Shown in pieces: positions 33,877 through 43,614 of a DNA stretch of 64,000 nucleotides. The position numbers and the translations under genes are program-made. The first letter of the stretch is position 1; each line of letters begins with the position of its first letter. Source of the DNA: an uncultured Acetatifactor sp. (GTDB lineage Bacteria > Bacillota > Clostridia > Lachnospirales > Lachnospiraceae); NCBI GenBank assembly GCA_947627115.1, contig CANQUQ010000004.1:62001-126000 (forward strand), written 5' to 3'. Below the pieces are notes generated by a model. It was not told where the DNA came from. It did no database searches and saw only the letters and a program-made list of their open reading frames with translations.

Positions 33877-34872
33877 TTAATTGTCTATCACCTCCAACAA
33901 ATCGGTCATGCTCTCATAGAGCTGATCCGAGGATTCCGCCCTCAGGATAATGGAGATGTAGGGGGAGCCGCTCACGTCCTTCGACAGCAATATCAGACAG
34001 TGCCCCGCCGCATTTGTGGTGCCGGTCTTGCCGCCGATGACCGTGACGCCTGCGGGGGACGGGAAGTCGCCCTTCAGGAAACGGTTCGTAGTGGATTTAT
34101 CAAATTGCTTTTCCTCGCCGTCCCGGTCATAATAAACGGTCTGATAGCTGTTCATCTGTATGATCTCACTGAAGCTGTCATACTTGATGGCCTCGTTGAA
34201 GATCAGGTACATATCGTATGCCGTCGTCTTGTGGTCGTCATTGGGCAGACCGTTGGGATTGACAAAGTTCGTGTTGGTGGCGCCCAGTCCCCTGGCCTCC
34301 TGGTTCATCATGGCCACGAAATTCTCCACAGAACCCCCGACGCCCTCCGCGATCATCATGGCCACATCGTTGGCGGAGTACAGGAGCAGAATGTGCAGCG
34401 CCTGGTCCAACGTCATGGTGTCGCCGGGCTTCAGCCCCAAAAGCTGTGCGCCGGGCTCAGTGATATTTACGGATTCCGTTGCAATCAGCTTCTGGTCCAG
34501 ACTGCCGTATTTCAGCGCCACCAGAGCCGTCATGACCTTGGTGAGACTGGCCGGATAGAGGGACTCGTGGGCGTTCTTGGAGTAGAGGACCCTGCTGTCC
34601 GCCAGATCGAAGAGCACGGCGGCCTCCGCCGCATCCATATCCACGCTGTCCACGGAGATATCGTCCTTTACCACGCAGAGATCTGCCGCAAAGGTATCGG
34701 CAGTTCCCGTATCCAGTCCGGACACGGTGTTGAAGCTGCTGATATTGGACATGGAGCTGTAGGGCATGGCGTAGGGCGCTCCGCCGCAGCCTGTGAGCAG
34801 GCACGCGCAGACCGCAAGTGCGCACACTGCGATTTTGATGTATTTTCTATCTGTACATTTCACGCCACTCAA
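33877..34872 (-). CDS. D-alanyl-D-alanine carboxypeptidase (S11, DacF-like), lipoprotein
   Basis: The 331-residue protein has the three penicillin-binding motifs: SLTKV (about 109), SAND (about 165) and KTGTT (about 281). The N-terminus is a lipoprotein signal with lipobox LLTGCGG (about 22-28), so it should be anchored through a lipidated Cys; most S11 enzymes use a C-terminal amphipathic helix, which is not obvious here. It trims peptidoglycan stem peptides. It overlaps mgsA by 26 bases; TTG 34872 or a GTG nine bases later may be the start. Confidence 0.9.
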   Translation of the reverse strand: MSGVKCTDRKYIKIAVCALAVCACLLTGCGGAPYAMPYSSMSNISSFNTVSGLDTGTADTFAADLCVVKDDISVDSVDMDAAEAAVLFDLADSRVLYSKNAHESLYPASLTKVMTALVALKYGSLDQKLIATESVNITEPGAQLLGLKPGDTMTLDQALHILLLYSANDVAMMIAEGVGGSVENFVAMMNQEARGLGATNTNFVNPNGLPNDDHKTTAYDMYLIFNEAIKYDSFSEIIQMNSYQTVYYDRDGEEKQFDKSTTNRFLKGDFPSPAGVTVIGGKTGTTNAAGHCLILLSKDVSGSPYISIILRAESSDQLYESMTDLLEVIDN

Positions 34873-35242
34873 AATCTCCTCTTTCCAGAGCCTTGATCAA
34901 CAGTTCGGCGCTGGCCAGATTGGTAGCCAGCGGAATATTGTACATGTCACAGAGCCTGACCACATTGTTCACGTCAGGTTCATGGATCTTGGGCGTCAAG
35001 GGATCGCGCAGAAAGATGACCAGATCCATCTGATTGTGTTCGATCTGTGCCCCCAGCTGCTGTTCACCGCCCAAATGTCCCGCAAGGAACTTGTGGATAT
35101 TCAGGTTCGTCACCTCTTCCACCAAACGCCCGGTGGTCCCGGTCGCATACAGCTCATTCCGACTCAGTATCCCCCTGTAAGCGATACAGAAATTCTGCAT
35201 CAGCTTTTTCTTTGAGTCATGTGCGATCAATGCGATATTCAT
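34847..35242 (-). CDS. mgsA: Methylglyoxal synthase
   Basis: The 131-residue protein is full length for MgsA: MNIALIAHDSKKKLMQNF, GTTGRLVEEV, SGHLGGEQQLGA-like AGHLGGEQQLGA with Asp in FLRDPLTPKIHEPDV. It converts dihydroxyacetone phosphate to methylglyoxal, an overflow route under phosphate limitation. Its location between rodA and a carboxypeptidase gene is a conserved clostridial linkage. Confidence 0.95.
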   Translation of the reverse strand: MNIALIAHDSKKKLMQNFCIAYRGILSRNELYATGTTGRLVEEVTNLNIHKFLAGHLGGEQQLGAQIEHNQMDLVIFLRDPLTPKIHEPDVNNVVRLCDMYNIPLATNLASAELLIKALERGDFEWREMYR

Positions 35243-35269
35243 TTGAAATACCCTCTCTTTATATAGTTT

Positions 35270-36382
35270 TTACTTGCTCTTCCTCGCCTGCAGACGTACA
35301 TTCAGCACAAAGCCCATCCCCATAAACAGGCTCATAAGCGAAGTGAGACCGTAACTGACAAAAGGAAGCGGCAGACCTGTATTCGGCATGATAAAGGTCG
35401 TCACGCCGATATTGAAAAAGCTTTGAAATGCGATCAGGCCCCCCATGCCTGCCGCAATGATACATCCGGCCACATCCTTAGCCTTTCGGGCCACGGAGAT
35501 ACATTCCAACGCAATGCAGAACAGGAGAATGATTACCACAAGGCAGCCCTTAAAACCGAATTCCTCGCCGATCACTGCAAAAATAAAATCACTCTCGGCC
35601 TCCGAGATAAAATTGCCGTTCTTTACGGACGTTGTCTCATTGTTCTTGTAACCCTTTCCGTCCAGCATCCCGGATGCTATGGCGGTGACGGAGTTCTTCT
35701 GCTGATAGGCCTCTGTGGTGGCGTAGTCGTCGGGATGCAGGAACGCAAAGATACGGTTCTGCTGGAACCCCTCCAGGATCTCGCTGTTCGGCTTGAGCGC
35801 CAGAGATATCAGCAGTGCCACGGCCGGTATGGCAATGGCCAGGACTCCGAACACCAGCTTCAGACTGATGCCTCCCGCAAACATGACCACACAGAAAATG
35901 ACGATCAGCACGATGCTTGTGGAGAGGTCAGGCTGTTCTTCCACCAGATACCAGGGCAATGCTGCGAGCAGCACACTGAGACCTATGATTTTGGCAGTGT
36001 TCAGCTTCTCTTTATATTTCATAATAAACTGTGCAAAGAATAAAATCAACAGAATTTTCGCTGTTTCCGACGGCTGAAATTTCAGCCCGCCGATCTTCAG
36101 CCATCTCTGTGCGCCGGTGTTGTTCGTCTCGCCCATGAACTGCACCATGACCAGGAGCACGATATTGACGATATATATCACCCAGTACAGCCTGAGCAGG
36201 TGAGAATAGTTAAAGAACGAAATGGCCACCATCAGGAACGTGCCGGCCACCACTCCGGCCAGCTGTCTGGACCGGAGCGATTCGTCGGCACTGCCGATGG
36301 CAACGACGCCTATGACCGCCAGCGATATTACCATCAGAACCAATTTGAAATCATAATCCCGTAATCTCAGTTTCTTGAACAT
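35270..36382 (-). CDS. rodA: RodA, SEDS peptidoglycan glycosyltransferase
   Basis: The 370-residue membrane protein has about ten helices and SEDS motifs: GAQRWLKIGGLKFQPSE, then FIFAVIGEEFG and the terminal PFVSYGLTSLMSLFMGMG. RodA polymerises lipid II in the elongasome together with the class B PBP encoded by mrdA downstream of minC. It follows minE by 18 bases, linking shape and division-site genes in one leftward cluster. Confidence 0.94.
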   Translation of the reverse strand: MFKKLRLRDYDFKLVLMVISLAVIGVVAIGSADESLRSRQLAGVVAGTFLMVAISFFNYSHLLRLYWVIYIVNIVLLVMVQFMGETNNTGAQRWLKIGGLKFQPSETAKILLILFFAQFIMKYKEKLNTAKIIGLSVLLAALPWYLVEEQPDLSTSIVLIVIFCVVMFAGGISLKLVFGVLAIAIPAVALLISLALKPNSEILEGFQQNRIFAFLHPDDYATTEAYQQKNSVTAIASGMLDGKGYKNNETTSVKNGNFISEAESDFIFAVIGEEFGFKGCLVVIILLFCIALECISVARKAKDVAGCIIAAGMGGLIAFQSFFNIGVTTFIMPNTGLPLPFVSYGLTSLMSLFMGMGFVLNVRLQARKSK

Positions 36383-36400
36383 ACTGTCTGTCGTCCCCGT

Positions 36401-36682
36401 TCATTTGTTCAGGTTCAGATCGGCCGACACCACATCTACAATGGGAATGTTGGCGTAAAGACTGGGCTTGCCGGACCTGCCGGCCTTGGTCCCCTTCGTA
36501 TTGATCTGAATCTCCATATTGTCGGCATCGATCTTCATGTACTTGGAGATCACCTTTGCGATGTCGTTCTTGATCAGCTCCATCATTTCCGGCGAGCAAT
36601 TCACACGGTCCGAAATGAGCAAAATTTTCAACCGGTCCTTTGCTATCTGGCAGGAGCTTTTTCTGCGGAAAAAATGTCTCAT
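36401..36682 (-). CDS. minE: MinE, cell division topological specificity factor
   Basis: The 93-residue protein has the MinE plan: an N-terminal amphipathic helix (MRHFFRRKS), an anti-MinCD segment (SCQIAKDRLKILLISDR, about 9-25) and a C-terminal dimerisation domain. MinE makes MinD oscillate. It follows minD by 13 bases. The presence of MinE means the window's host uses the MinE system seen in many clostridia; DivIVA cannot be judged here. Confidence 0.93.
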   Translation of the reverse strand: MRHFFRRKSSCQIAKDRLKILLISDRVNCSPEMMELIKNDIAKVISKYMKIDADNMEIQINTKGTKAGRSGKPSLYANIPIVDVVSADLNLNK

Positions 36683-36695
36683 AATATGCTCCTCC

Positions 36696-37517
36696 CTATG
36701 CTCTATGAAAGATTCCCGTGACCTTGGTCCAGAAGGAGATGCCCTTGTCGAAATTCAGGTACGGCACTTCCTTTCCCTGCACCCGGTTCACCACGTTGGC
36801 GTATGCCTGGCCGGCGGGACTGTCGCCGCCCACCAGGGGCTCGCCCTGATTGGTGGCAATGACCACGTTCTCGTCGTCCGGAATAATGCCGATCAGCGGT
36901 ATGGCCAGGATATCCACCACATCCTGCGCCGACATCATATCGCCCCGGCGCACCATATCCATCCGGAGCCTGTTGATGATCAGGTCCATCTGCTTAAAGC
37001 CGTTCGCCTCCAGCAGTCCGATGATTCGATCCGCATCCCGGATGGCCGAGACTTCGGGAGTGGTCACTACCAGCGCCCTGTCGGCCCCCGCAATGGCGTT
37101 CTGGAAGCCCTGCTCGATGCCGGCGGGACAGTCCAGAATAATATAATCGAACTGCTCTCTCAGATGATCGATGACCTTAATCATCTGTCCCGGCGTCACG
37201 GCCGTCTTGTCCCGCGTCTGCGCCGAGGGCATCAGGTAAAGGCCCTGATGGCGTTTGTCCCGGATCAGCGCCTGCTTTACTCTGCAGTTCCCCTCCACCA
37301 CGTCCACAAGATTGTAGACGATCCTGTTCTCCAGTCCCATGACCACGTCCAGGTTCCTGAGACCGATATCCGTATCGATAAGACAGACCTTTTTGCCCAG
37401 CTTTGCAAGGCCGGTGCCTACGTTCGCGGATGTGGTGGTCTTTCCCACACCGCCTTTACCTGAAGTGACGACAATGACTTCGGAGCCCTTTTGCTCCGGG
37501 GAAAACTGATTTTCCAT
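36696..37517 (-). CDS. minD: MinD, septum site-determining ATPase
   Basis: The 273-residue protein has the deviant Walker A VTSGKGGVGKTTTSANVG (two Lys) and switch IDTDIGLRNLD, with a C-terminal membrane-targeting helix (TKVTGIFHRA). MinD recruits MinC to the membrane and responds to MinE. The gene order minC-minD-minE-rodA is transcribed leftward. Confidence 0.97.
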   Translation of the reverse strand: MENQFSPEQKGSEVIVVTSGKGGVGKTTTSANVGTGLAKLGKKVCLIDTDIGLRNLDVVMGLENRIVYNLVDVVEGNCRVKQALIRDKRHQGLYLMPSAQTRDKTAVTPGQMIKVIDHLREQFDYIILDCPAGIEQGFQNAIAGADRALVVTTPEVSAIRDADRIIGLLEANGFKQMDLIINRLRMDMVRRGDMMSAQDVVDILAIPLIGIIPDDENVVIATNQGEPLVGGDSPAGQAYANVVNRVQGKEVPYLNFDKGISFWTKVTGIFHRA

Positions 37518-37560
37518 TTTCCGTTCCTCCGCTTCATATTTTGTCGTCCGCCGTGCACGC

Positions 37561-38229
37561 TCAGAAGCTGCTCAGCAAGTCTTTGGTAAGCGTCTCAAAG
37601 ATTATCTTATCGTTCTTTACATATGCAATTTTCGGATGTACCTTTTGGCGTATGCCCCATTTGGGCTGTTTGCCCGGTTTGTATTTGAAATCGCCGATCT
37701 TAATTCTCTCCGGCTCCATTTCAAGCGCAGCAATAAAAGCTCCCTCCCGGCCGTTCCCGCCGGCGTAGGCCTCCCCGTAAAGGCCGCCCAGGATAATGAC
37801 ATTTCTGGCGCTGATCACAGCGCAGCCCGGATAGACATCCCCCAGCACGATAATGCTGTTCTCCGTCTCCAGGACCTCCTTGTTCTTCAGGCTGCCCTTA
37901 AAGAACTGTCCCTCCTCCCCGCCGTACAGCTTCTTTTCCGTGTGCGCCAGGGCCTTGATGAAATTCTTGTTGGTAGATTCGTCTTTCCCCACAATACAGA
38001 CAATATTCAGGTCGCTGTTCTCGTGGATGGCCTCCAGTATCCGGATCTCCTCCAGAGCCGTCACCGACCTTCCCTCCATGGATAAAGCCATAGATGCCTT
38101 GCCGAAAAAAGCCTTCGCCTCTGAAAATTTAAAAGCGATCTCGTTCAGTATGTCCTCAAAGGGGACATCCTGTCCCATATGGATGGATATCCCGTTCGGA
38201 AAGCTTTTGATCAGTACTGCCTCTTTCAT
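37561..38229 (-). CDS. minC: MinC, FtsZ assembly inhibitor
   Basis: The 222-residue protein has a variable N-terminal domain (about 1-105) and a C-terminal right-handed beta-helix (about 110-210; DVYPGCAVISARNVIILGGLYGEAYAG) that dimerises and binds MinD. MinC blocks FtsZ rings away from midcell. It precedes minD by 43 bases. Confidence 0.92.
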   Translation of the reverse strand: MKEAVLIKSFPNGISIHMGQDVPFEDILNEIAFKFSEAKAFFGKASMALSMEGRSVTALEEIRILEAIHENSDLNIVCIVGKDESTNKNFIKALAHTEKKLYGGEEGQFFKGSLKNKEVLETENSIIVLGDVYPGCAVISARNVIILGGLYGEAYAGGNGREGAFIAALEMEPERIKIGDFKYKPGKQPKWGIRQKVHPKIAYVKNDKIIFETLTKDLLSSF

Positions 38230-38273
38230 ATAGCCTCACATTCCGCCGCAAAGCGGCTCCTCAAAAATATCCC

Positions 38274-41156
38274 CTACAATTCATTTGAGATTCCGGCATC
38301 CGGCATCTCCGCCGTGCCTGTGATCAGGTCATCTTCCGCCAGACCGTAGTAGTACAGGATGATGTCCCCGGTAGCCTGGGCGGCGTAGTCGGAGGAATAG
38401 CCGAAAGGAATCCTGGTCGCAATGGCGATCTCCGGCGCTTCGTAGGGAGCGTAGCACACGAACAGTGCGTGGCTGGGGCGTGACCTTGTCTGCTCTGCAG
38501 TACCGGTCTTGCCGGCGACCTCCACCGCCAGATCGCGGAAGTACGGCTTGTTCTCCACCACCTGGCGCATGCCCCGGTGGATGGCGTCCCAATACTGTTG
38601 GGGAAGCTCCACCTGATTCCGGATCTTCGGCTCGGACTCCTGCACCGTATTTCCCTGTGCGTCCGTGATCTTGTGGACCAGGGTCAGATCGTAGCAGGTC
38701 CCGCCGTTGGCGACGGTCGTCACATATCGCGCGAGAGCTGCCGTAGTGTAGCTGTGACTTCCCTGTCCGATGGCGGACCGCACGGGATCCACGTTCGACA
38801 CCGTGGGCGGCACCTCGGATATCTCAAGGCCGGACTTGTCCGTAAGCCCGAACATGTCGGCATACTTTGCCAGCGTCTCCAGTCCGGCCGACTCGTTGTA
38901 GGTCCCGCTGACGGTGGAAAGTCTGTAGCCCACATCGTAGAAAAAAAAGTTGCACGAATCCCGGATCGCCTCGGTGACGTTCTCGTTGCCGTGGCCCCAA
39001 TAATTCCAGCATCTTGGGGACGGCTCGATATTGGTATACAGACTGGTACAGTTAATGTTGGTGTTCAGGGTGATCGCTCCCTCCATCAGACCGGCCGTGG
39101 CCGTGACCATCTTGAAGGTGGAGCCCGGCGCCAGAGCGTTCTGAGTGGCAAAGTTGATCTGGGGCGATGCCTTGTCTGTGTTCAGCCGGGCAAAGTACTC
39201 CGCATTGACGGAGTTCGCCATCATATTGTTGTCGTATCCGGGATATGACACCAGGGCAAGCACCTCCCCGGTGTTCACGTCGGTGATGACGGCGGAAGCG
39301 TTGCAGGGATCCAGGGCGAGCTGAGCCGGCGTGATCTCCAGATGAAGGATCCTGTTCATCATGAACTGGTAAGCGCTCAGCCTTCCGGCGAACAGCGCCT
39401 CCTCGTCCTCCGCGGGGACTTCGATCAGCTTCTGCTCGCAGAGGATCTGGCAGACCTGCCTGCCGGATATGGTGTCCGACAGCAGCATGTACTTATAGAG
39501 CAGCTTTTGAAATTCCGTATTTCTGTCAAGCATCTGGATGATGTACTCTGTCAGCTTCTGAAAGATCTCATCCGATTCGGAATATTTGTCGTCGAGCTCC
39601 AGCTTGCTCACGTCGATCCAGTTCTGGGCGATACAATATCTTAAATATTCGCTGAGGCTGATGACCTCGTCCGTGGCCCAGGCGATCTGCGTCGCGTCGG
39701 AGCTGTCCACCGCCTCCGACATGATGACGCCCTGTTCATTCAGCATTTTCACGATGCGGCTCTGATAGATCTTGTATTCATCCGTGAGCCGGTTGTAGGG
39801 CGTGAGCTTTTCCGTAAGCTCCGCTCTCAGAGCCGAGTAAGTGTCCTCCTTATAGGACAGATATTTCTGATATACCTCTTTCTCCGTATCTCCCGCATTT
39901 TCGTCCGCCATGGCCCTCAGGTCGATGACGGAGTTGTTGAACATGGCGAAATATACATCGTAAATAGGGATACGGATGTCCGAGCTGCTTGAGTTCTCCG
40001 TCGCCTTGTATTCCTTGGCGTTGAATATCTTGCTGGACACAAGACCGGCGAGCCTCTGCTCCAAAATATTGTAGACGGCCTTGGTCAGCTCGCTGTCGAT
40101 GGTGAGGTACACATCCTGCCCGGCCTGGGCCTCCTGGCGCTCGATGATCGAGTTCACCTTGCCCATATTGTCCACGACTACCTTCTCGTAGCCCTTCTGC
40201 CCCTGCAGAGTGGTCTCCAGACTGGCCTCAATACCGCCCTTTCCCACCACGTCGTTGATGTCGTAAAAATTATCGTCCCGGCCCAGCTGTGCCATCTGTG
40301 CATTCAGCTCCGTGAGCTCGTCGGAGGATATCCTGCCCGTGTAGCCCAGCACATGTGCAAAATATTTGCTGTCCACATATCTGCGGATCGTATCCTCCTC
40401 GATCGTGACGCCGGGCAGCTCCCCGGAATTTTCCATGATGACCGCCACGGTCCGCTCGCTCACGTTGGTGGCCACCGTGGTGCCGATATATTTTCGGAAT
40501 GAGGTGAGGTTCATGGCGTAGCGGAGCGTCACCAGCTGCAGCCATTCTTTTTTTGTGTAGCCCTTCCCCTCCACGAATTTGCTGTCGGGATCTTCGGCGT
40601 CCTCATATTGGCCGATGGCGAACCCTTTCACCCGGCTCAGATACCTCATGACTTCGTCGGGGGTGGCGGTCCGCTGCTCGTCCTTCAGCTTGTCGACGGT
40701 GGCATGTCCGTACACATCCGCAAGAAAGCGCAGACGGCTGGTCCCGTCAACGGTATAGGCAAACTCGCCGTCCTCATCGATCACGATCCGGAAATCGGTG
40801 ATCACATTGTCTCCGTTCTTCTCTATCATTTTGATGAGTCTGTACAGCATATCGTTCAGACTGGCGTTCTTACTGCGGTTCGTCTCGAAGACATCCTCGA
40901 CCTTCACGGAATAGGCCAGCTCGTTATATGCGAGAACATTTCCGTTGCGGTCATAGATATTGCCCCTGGTGCTTGCAATATCTCTGGTCTTTTCCACCTC
41001 CAGGACGAACTCCCGCAGATACTCCTCGCCGTGAACGATCTGCAGGTCAAAACAGCGGTAGATGAGAACGGCGCCCATGGCGCAGAAGACAACGGTAAAG
41101 ACCGTAAGTCTGCTGGTCAGTATACTTATCAGCTTGTCCTTTAACTCGTCAAACAA
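38274..41156 (-). CDS. mrdA: Class B penicillin-binding protein 2 (transpeptidase) with large insertion
   Basis: The 960-residue protein has one N-terminal membrane helix, a dimerisation domain, and a transpeptidase domain with Ser in GSTFKMVTA (about 678), SCN in RDSCNFFF and KTGT in GKTGTAEQT. Standard PBP2 has about 650-700 residues; here a stretch of roughly 250 residues (about 375-625, helical, acidic, beginning after AVYNILEQRLAGL) separates the pedestal from the catalytic domain. PBP2 crosslinks the glycan made by RodA. The start overlaps mreD by eight bases. Confidence 0.94.
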   Translation of the reverse strand: MFDELKDKLISILTSRLTVFTVVFCAMGAVLIYRCFDLQIVHGEEYLREFVLEVEKTRDIASTRGNIYDRNGNVLAYNELAYSVKVEDVFETNRSKNASLNDMLYRLIKMIEKNGDNVITDFRIVIDEDGEFAYTVDGTSRLRFLADVYGHATVDKLKDEQRTATPDEVMRYLSRVKGFAIGQYEDAEDPDSKFVEGKGYTKKEWLQLVTLRYAMNLTSFRKYIGTTVATNVSERTVAVIMENSGELPGVTIEEDTIRRYVDSKYFAHVLGYTGRISSDELTELNAQMAQLGRDDNFYDINDVVGKGGIEASLETTLQGQKGYEKVVVDNMGKVNSIIERQEAQAGQDVYLTIDSELTKAVYNILEQRLAGLVSSKIFNAKEYKATENSSSSDIRIPIYDVYFAMFNNSVIDLRAMADENAGDTEKEVYQKYLSYKEDTYSALRAELTEKLTPYNRLTDEYKIYQSRIVKMLNEQGVIMSEAVDSSDATQIAWATDEVISLSEYLRYCIAQNWIDVSKLELDDKYSESDEIFQKLTEYIIQMLDRNTEFQKLLYKYMLLSDTISGRQVCQILCEQKLIEVPAEDEEALFAGRLSAYQFMMNRILHLEITPAQLALDPCNASAVITDVNTGEVLALVSYPGYDNNMMANSVNAEYFARLNTDKASPQINFATQNALAPGSTFKMVTATAGLMEGAITLNTNINCTSLYTNIEPSPRCWNYWGHGNENVTEAIRDSCNFFFYDVGYRLSTVSGTYNESAGLETLAKYADMFGLTDKSGLEISEVPPTVSNVDPVRSAIGQGSHSYTTAALARYVTTVANGGTCYDLTLVHKITDAQGNTVQESEPKIRNQVELPQQYWDAIHRGMRQVVENKPYFRDLAVEVAGKTGTAEQTRSRPSHALFVCYAPYEAPEIAIATRIPFGYSSDYAAQATGDIILYYYGLAEDDLITGTAEMPDAGISNEL

Positions 41157-41667
41157 ATTTCTGCGCTCTCCTTTTTTCGTAGGCCTCCAGTCTCTTATTC
41201 ACATTCAGGATCAGCGGATAGAGAAACAGAGTGACCACTATGGTGTACAGCGCTTCCGGCAGTATGATATGTAAAAAATAATAGGTGAACTGGAGCCTGC
41301 CGCGAAGCATGAACAAAAGCACATAACATATGATGCCGTAAGACAGATCGCTGGTGATGATCAGCGCTATGGGGAGCTTAATGTCCTCCGGGTAGAATAT
41401 CCGGCTGAATTTGCCGTTCAAATAGCCGATATACATCAGCAGCAGCGCATAGAAGCCCATGAAGCTCCCGAAGAAGATATCGCTCAGCAGTCCGCAGAAG
41501 AACCCGATGATCAGCCCCTCCTTCTCTCCGCGCATAAATCCGAAGGCGGAGGTCAGGACGATCATCAGGTTGGGGATGATGCCCGCCAGAGCAAGACTGT
41601 GAAACACGCTGCACTGCAGGAGGAAACAAAAGCATATGAAAAATGTCACTGTGATTTTTCGCAACAT
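41149..41667 (-). CDS. mreD: MreD rod-shape membrane protein
   Basis: The 172-residue protein has five to six membrane helices, a conserved GFFCGLLSDIFFGSFMGFYAL segment in the middle and a basic tail (NVNKRLEAYEKRRAQK). MreD is part of the elongasome with MreC and RodA. Position between mreC and mrdA confirms the call, as the sequence is poorly conserved. Confidence 0.9.
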   Translation of the reverse strand: MLRKITVTFFICFCFLLQCSVFHSLALAGIIPNLMIVLTSAFGFMRGEKEGLIIGFFCGLLSDIFFGSFMGFYALLLMYIGYLNGKFSRIFYPEDIKLPIALIITSDLSYGIICYVLLFMLRGRLQFTYYFLHIILPEALYTIVVTLFLYPLILNVNKRLEAYEKRRAQKFV

Positions 41668-41688
41668 CGGCCGTCCCTGTCTTTCCGG

Positions 41689-42555
41689 TCAGTTGACCGT
41701 CTGTTTCCTATCGGTGATGACGAGCACCTCGCCCAGATGTTCAAAATCCACGGCCGGAGTCAGCAATCCCGATTTCGTCAGATTATTTGAATCCATTTCA
41801 ATGCTGTTTATGTAGCCGATCAGAATATTGGGCAGGAACTTGTCGCTGATGTTGGAGGTGACTACCTTATCTCCCACTGCCACAACATTCTGGCTGTCCA
41901 CGAGCTGACCGAAGGTGATGCTGTTTTCCGACATCAGCTGGAGGTTCCCGGAAACGATCAGATTATCCTCCGTGGCCAGGGTCATACCGCTGACGTTGCT
42001 GTTGTCCGAGATGATAGATGTCACTCTGGCCCAATTGGGGCCCACAGAGGTGATCCGGCCCACCAGACCGCCTCCGGCGATCACATTCATGTCGACGGCA
42101 ATGCCGTCGTCGGTGCCCTTGTCAATGATAAAGGAGGAATACCAGTTGCCCGAATCACGGCTGATGATCCGGGCGCCCACCTTATTGTACTCGCCGTATT
42201 GCTCATCCAGTTCCACCAGCTCTCGGAGCTGGTTCAACTCATACTTGTCCTGCTGAAGCAGGGTATTCTCTTCCGTGAGGGCCGCTATCTCCGCCTTCAG
42301 CCGCTCGTTCTCCTCCAGCAGCGTCCTGATCTGCACCAGCTCCTCGGAACGGTCGGAAAGCCATCCGCCCACCTTGCCGATCCCCTGCTGGAACGGCACT
42401 ACCACATATCCAACGGCAGTGTTCAGGGGCCTGTTGAAAACGTCGGTGCCGAATGTGATCAGCATCAGCAGTGTGCATAGGACTGTCAAAATTAAGAGGA
42501 GATATTTACTCGGTATCGTAAAGCTCTCCCCTTTTTTCTTTATCAATGGGCTCAT
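41689..42555 (-). CDS. mreC: MreC rod-shape scaffold protein
   Basis: The 288-residue protein has a short N-terminus, one membrane helix (about 18-40), a coiled-coil (about 72-115; LLEENERLKAEIAALTEEN) and a C-terminal two-lobed beta domain (GARIISRDSGNWYSSFIID, AGGGLVGRITSVG). MreC activates PBP2/RodA. Its start overlaps the mreB stop by four bases. Confidence 0.95.
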   Translation of the reverse strand: MSPLIKKKGESFTIPSKYLLLILTVLCTLLMLITFGTDVFNRPLNTAVGYVVVPFQQGIGKVGGWLSDRSEELVQIRTLLEENERLKAEIAALTEENTLLQQDKYELNQLRELVELDEQYGEYNKVGARIISRDSGNWYSSFIIDKGTDDGIAVDMNVIAGGGLVGRITSVGPNWARVTSIISDNSNVSGMTLATEDNLIVSGNLQLMSENSITFGQLVDSQNVVAVGDKVVTSNISDKFLPNILIGYINSIEMDSNNLTKSGLLTPAVDFEHLGEVLVITDRKQTVN

Positions 42556-43562
42556 TTACTCATCCCTTCGATCGCATATGCTACGGATTTATAATTGTCG
42601 TCCTTAATGATCTTCTCCAATCCGATCACGACGCTTGTGACAGGATTCTCCGTGAGGTTCACCTTCAGCCCGGTCCCCGCCGCAAGCCGCTCCGACAGAT
42701 GGCATACCTGGGAAGCGCCGCCGGTCAGGTAGATGCCGTGGCGATAGATATCGGCGGCCAGCTCAGGCGGTGTGCGCTCCAGGATCACCTTCACGTTGTC
42801 TATAATGGTGTTGAAATGCTCCTCCAGCGCCTCGTCCACCAACCGGGTGGGTATCTCGCGCTCCACCGGAAGGCCGGTGACGATATCCCGGCCGTAGACC
42901 ACGGCGCTCTTGACATCCTTTTCGTATTCGCTGAGGGACATCTTGACGGTCTCCGCCGTCTTTCCGCCGATGATCAGACTGAATTCCTTTCTCACGGCGG
43001 CCCGGATCGCCTCGTCAAATTTCAGCCCGCCCGTCTTGATCAGACGGCTGAGCACGATGCCGCCCAGCGAGAGAATGGAAATCTCCGTAGTCTCATAGCC
43101 GACGTTGACCACCAGGACGCCCTGGGAGTTCTTCACGTCGATATCGAGGCCGAGGCCGTCGGCGACCGCCTTCTCCACCACCATGATCTTCTTGGCCTTC
43201 ACGCCGGCATCGCGAATCAGATCGTAGAATGCTCTCTTCTCCACCTCCGTCACGTCCGTGGGGACTGCGATATAGAATTCCGCGGGCCTGCTGTTGCCCT
43301 TCTGCAGATCGGTGATAAAATATCTCACCAGGGTCTCCATGTTCTTGATATCGGCGATCACGCCGTTGGACAACGGGTAGGAAATATGAATATTTCCGGG
43401 AGCCTTCTCATACATTTCAAATGCAGAGTCCCCGTAGGCAAACAATGTATTCTTGTTCTCGATGGCGATCATGTTCTTTTCCACCAGAATACTATCGTCG
43501 CTCCTGCTGTAGATTTTGATGTTGTTGGTACCAAGATCGATACCAAATGCGTTGTTTGCCAA
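42552..43562 (-). CDS. mreB: MreB-type actin homologue
   Basis: The 336-residue protein begins MANNAFGIDLGTNNIKIYS, with phosphate-1 motif GIDLGTNN, phosphate-2 VLVVNVGYETTEIS and adenosine motif IYLTGGASQVCHL. The start is a TTG at 43562 with AGAAAGGGG nine bases upstream; a longer in-frame extension to 43667 would overlap radC and has no MreB similarity. MreB filaments orient the elongasome. The order radC-mreB-mreC-mreD-mrdA is standard. Confidence 0.95.
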   Translation of the reverse strand: MANNAFGIDLGTNNIKIYSRSDDSILVEKNMIAIENKNTLFAYGDSAFEMYEKAPGNIHISYPLSNGVIADIKNMETLVRYFITDLQKGNSRPAEFYIAVPTDVTEVEKRAFYDLIRDAGVKAKKIMVVEKAVADGLGLDIDVKNSQGVLVVNVGYETTEISILSLGGIVLSRLIKTGGLKFDEAIRAAVRKEFSLIIGGKTAETVKMSLSEYEKDVKSAVVYGRDIVTGLPVEREIPTRLVDEALEEHFNTIIDNVKVILERTPPELAADIYRHGIYLTGGASQVCHLSERLAAGTGLKVNLTENPVTSVVIGLEKIIKDDNYKSVAYAIEGMSK

Positions 43563-43614
43563 AGCTATAAACCCCTTTCTGTCGTATGCGCCTGCTGCAA
43601 TAAATACCGCCGTG

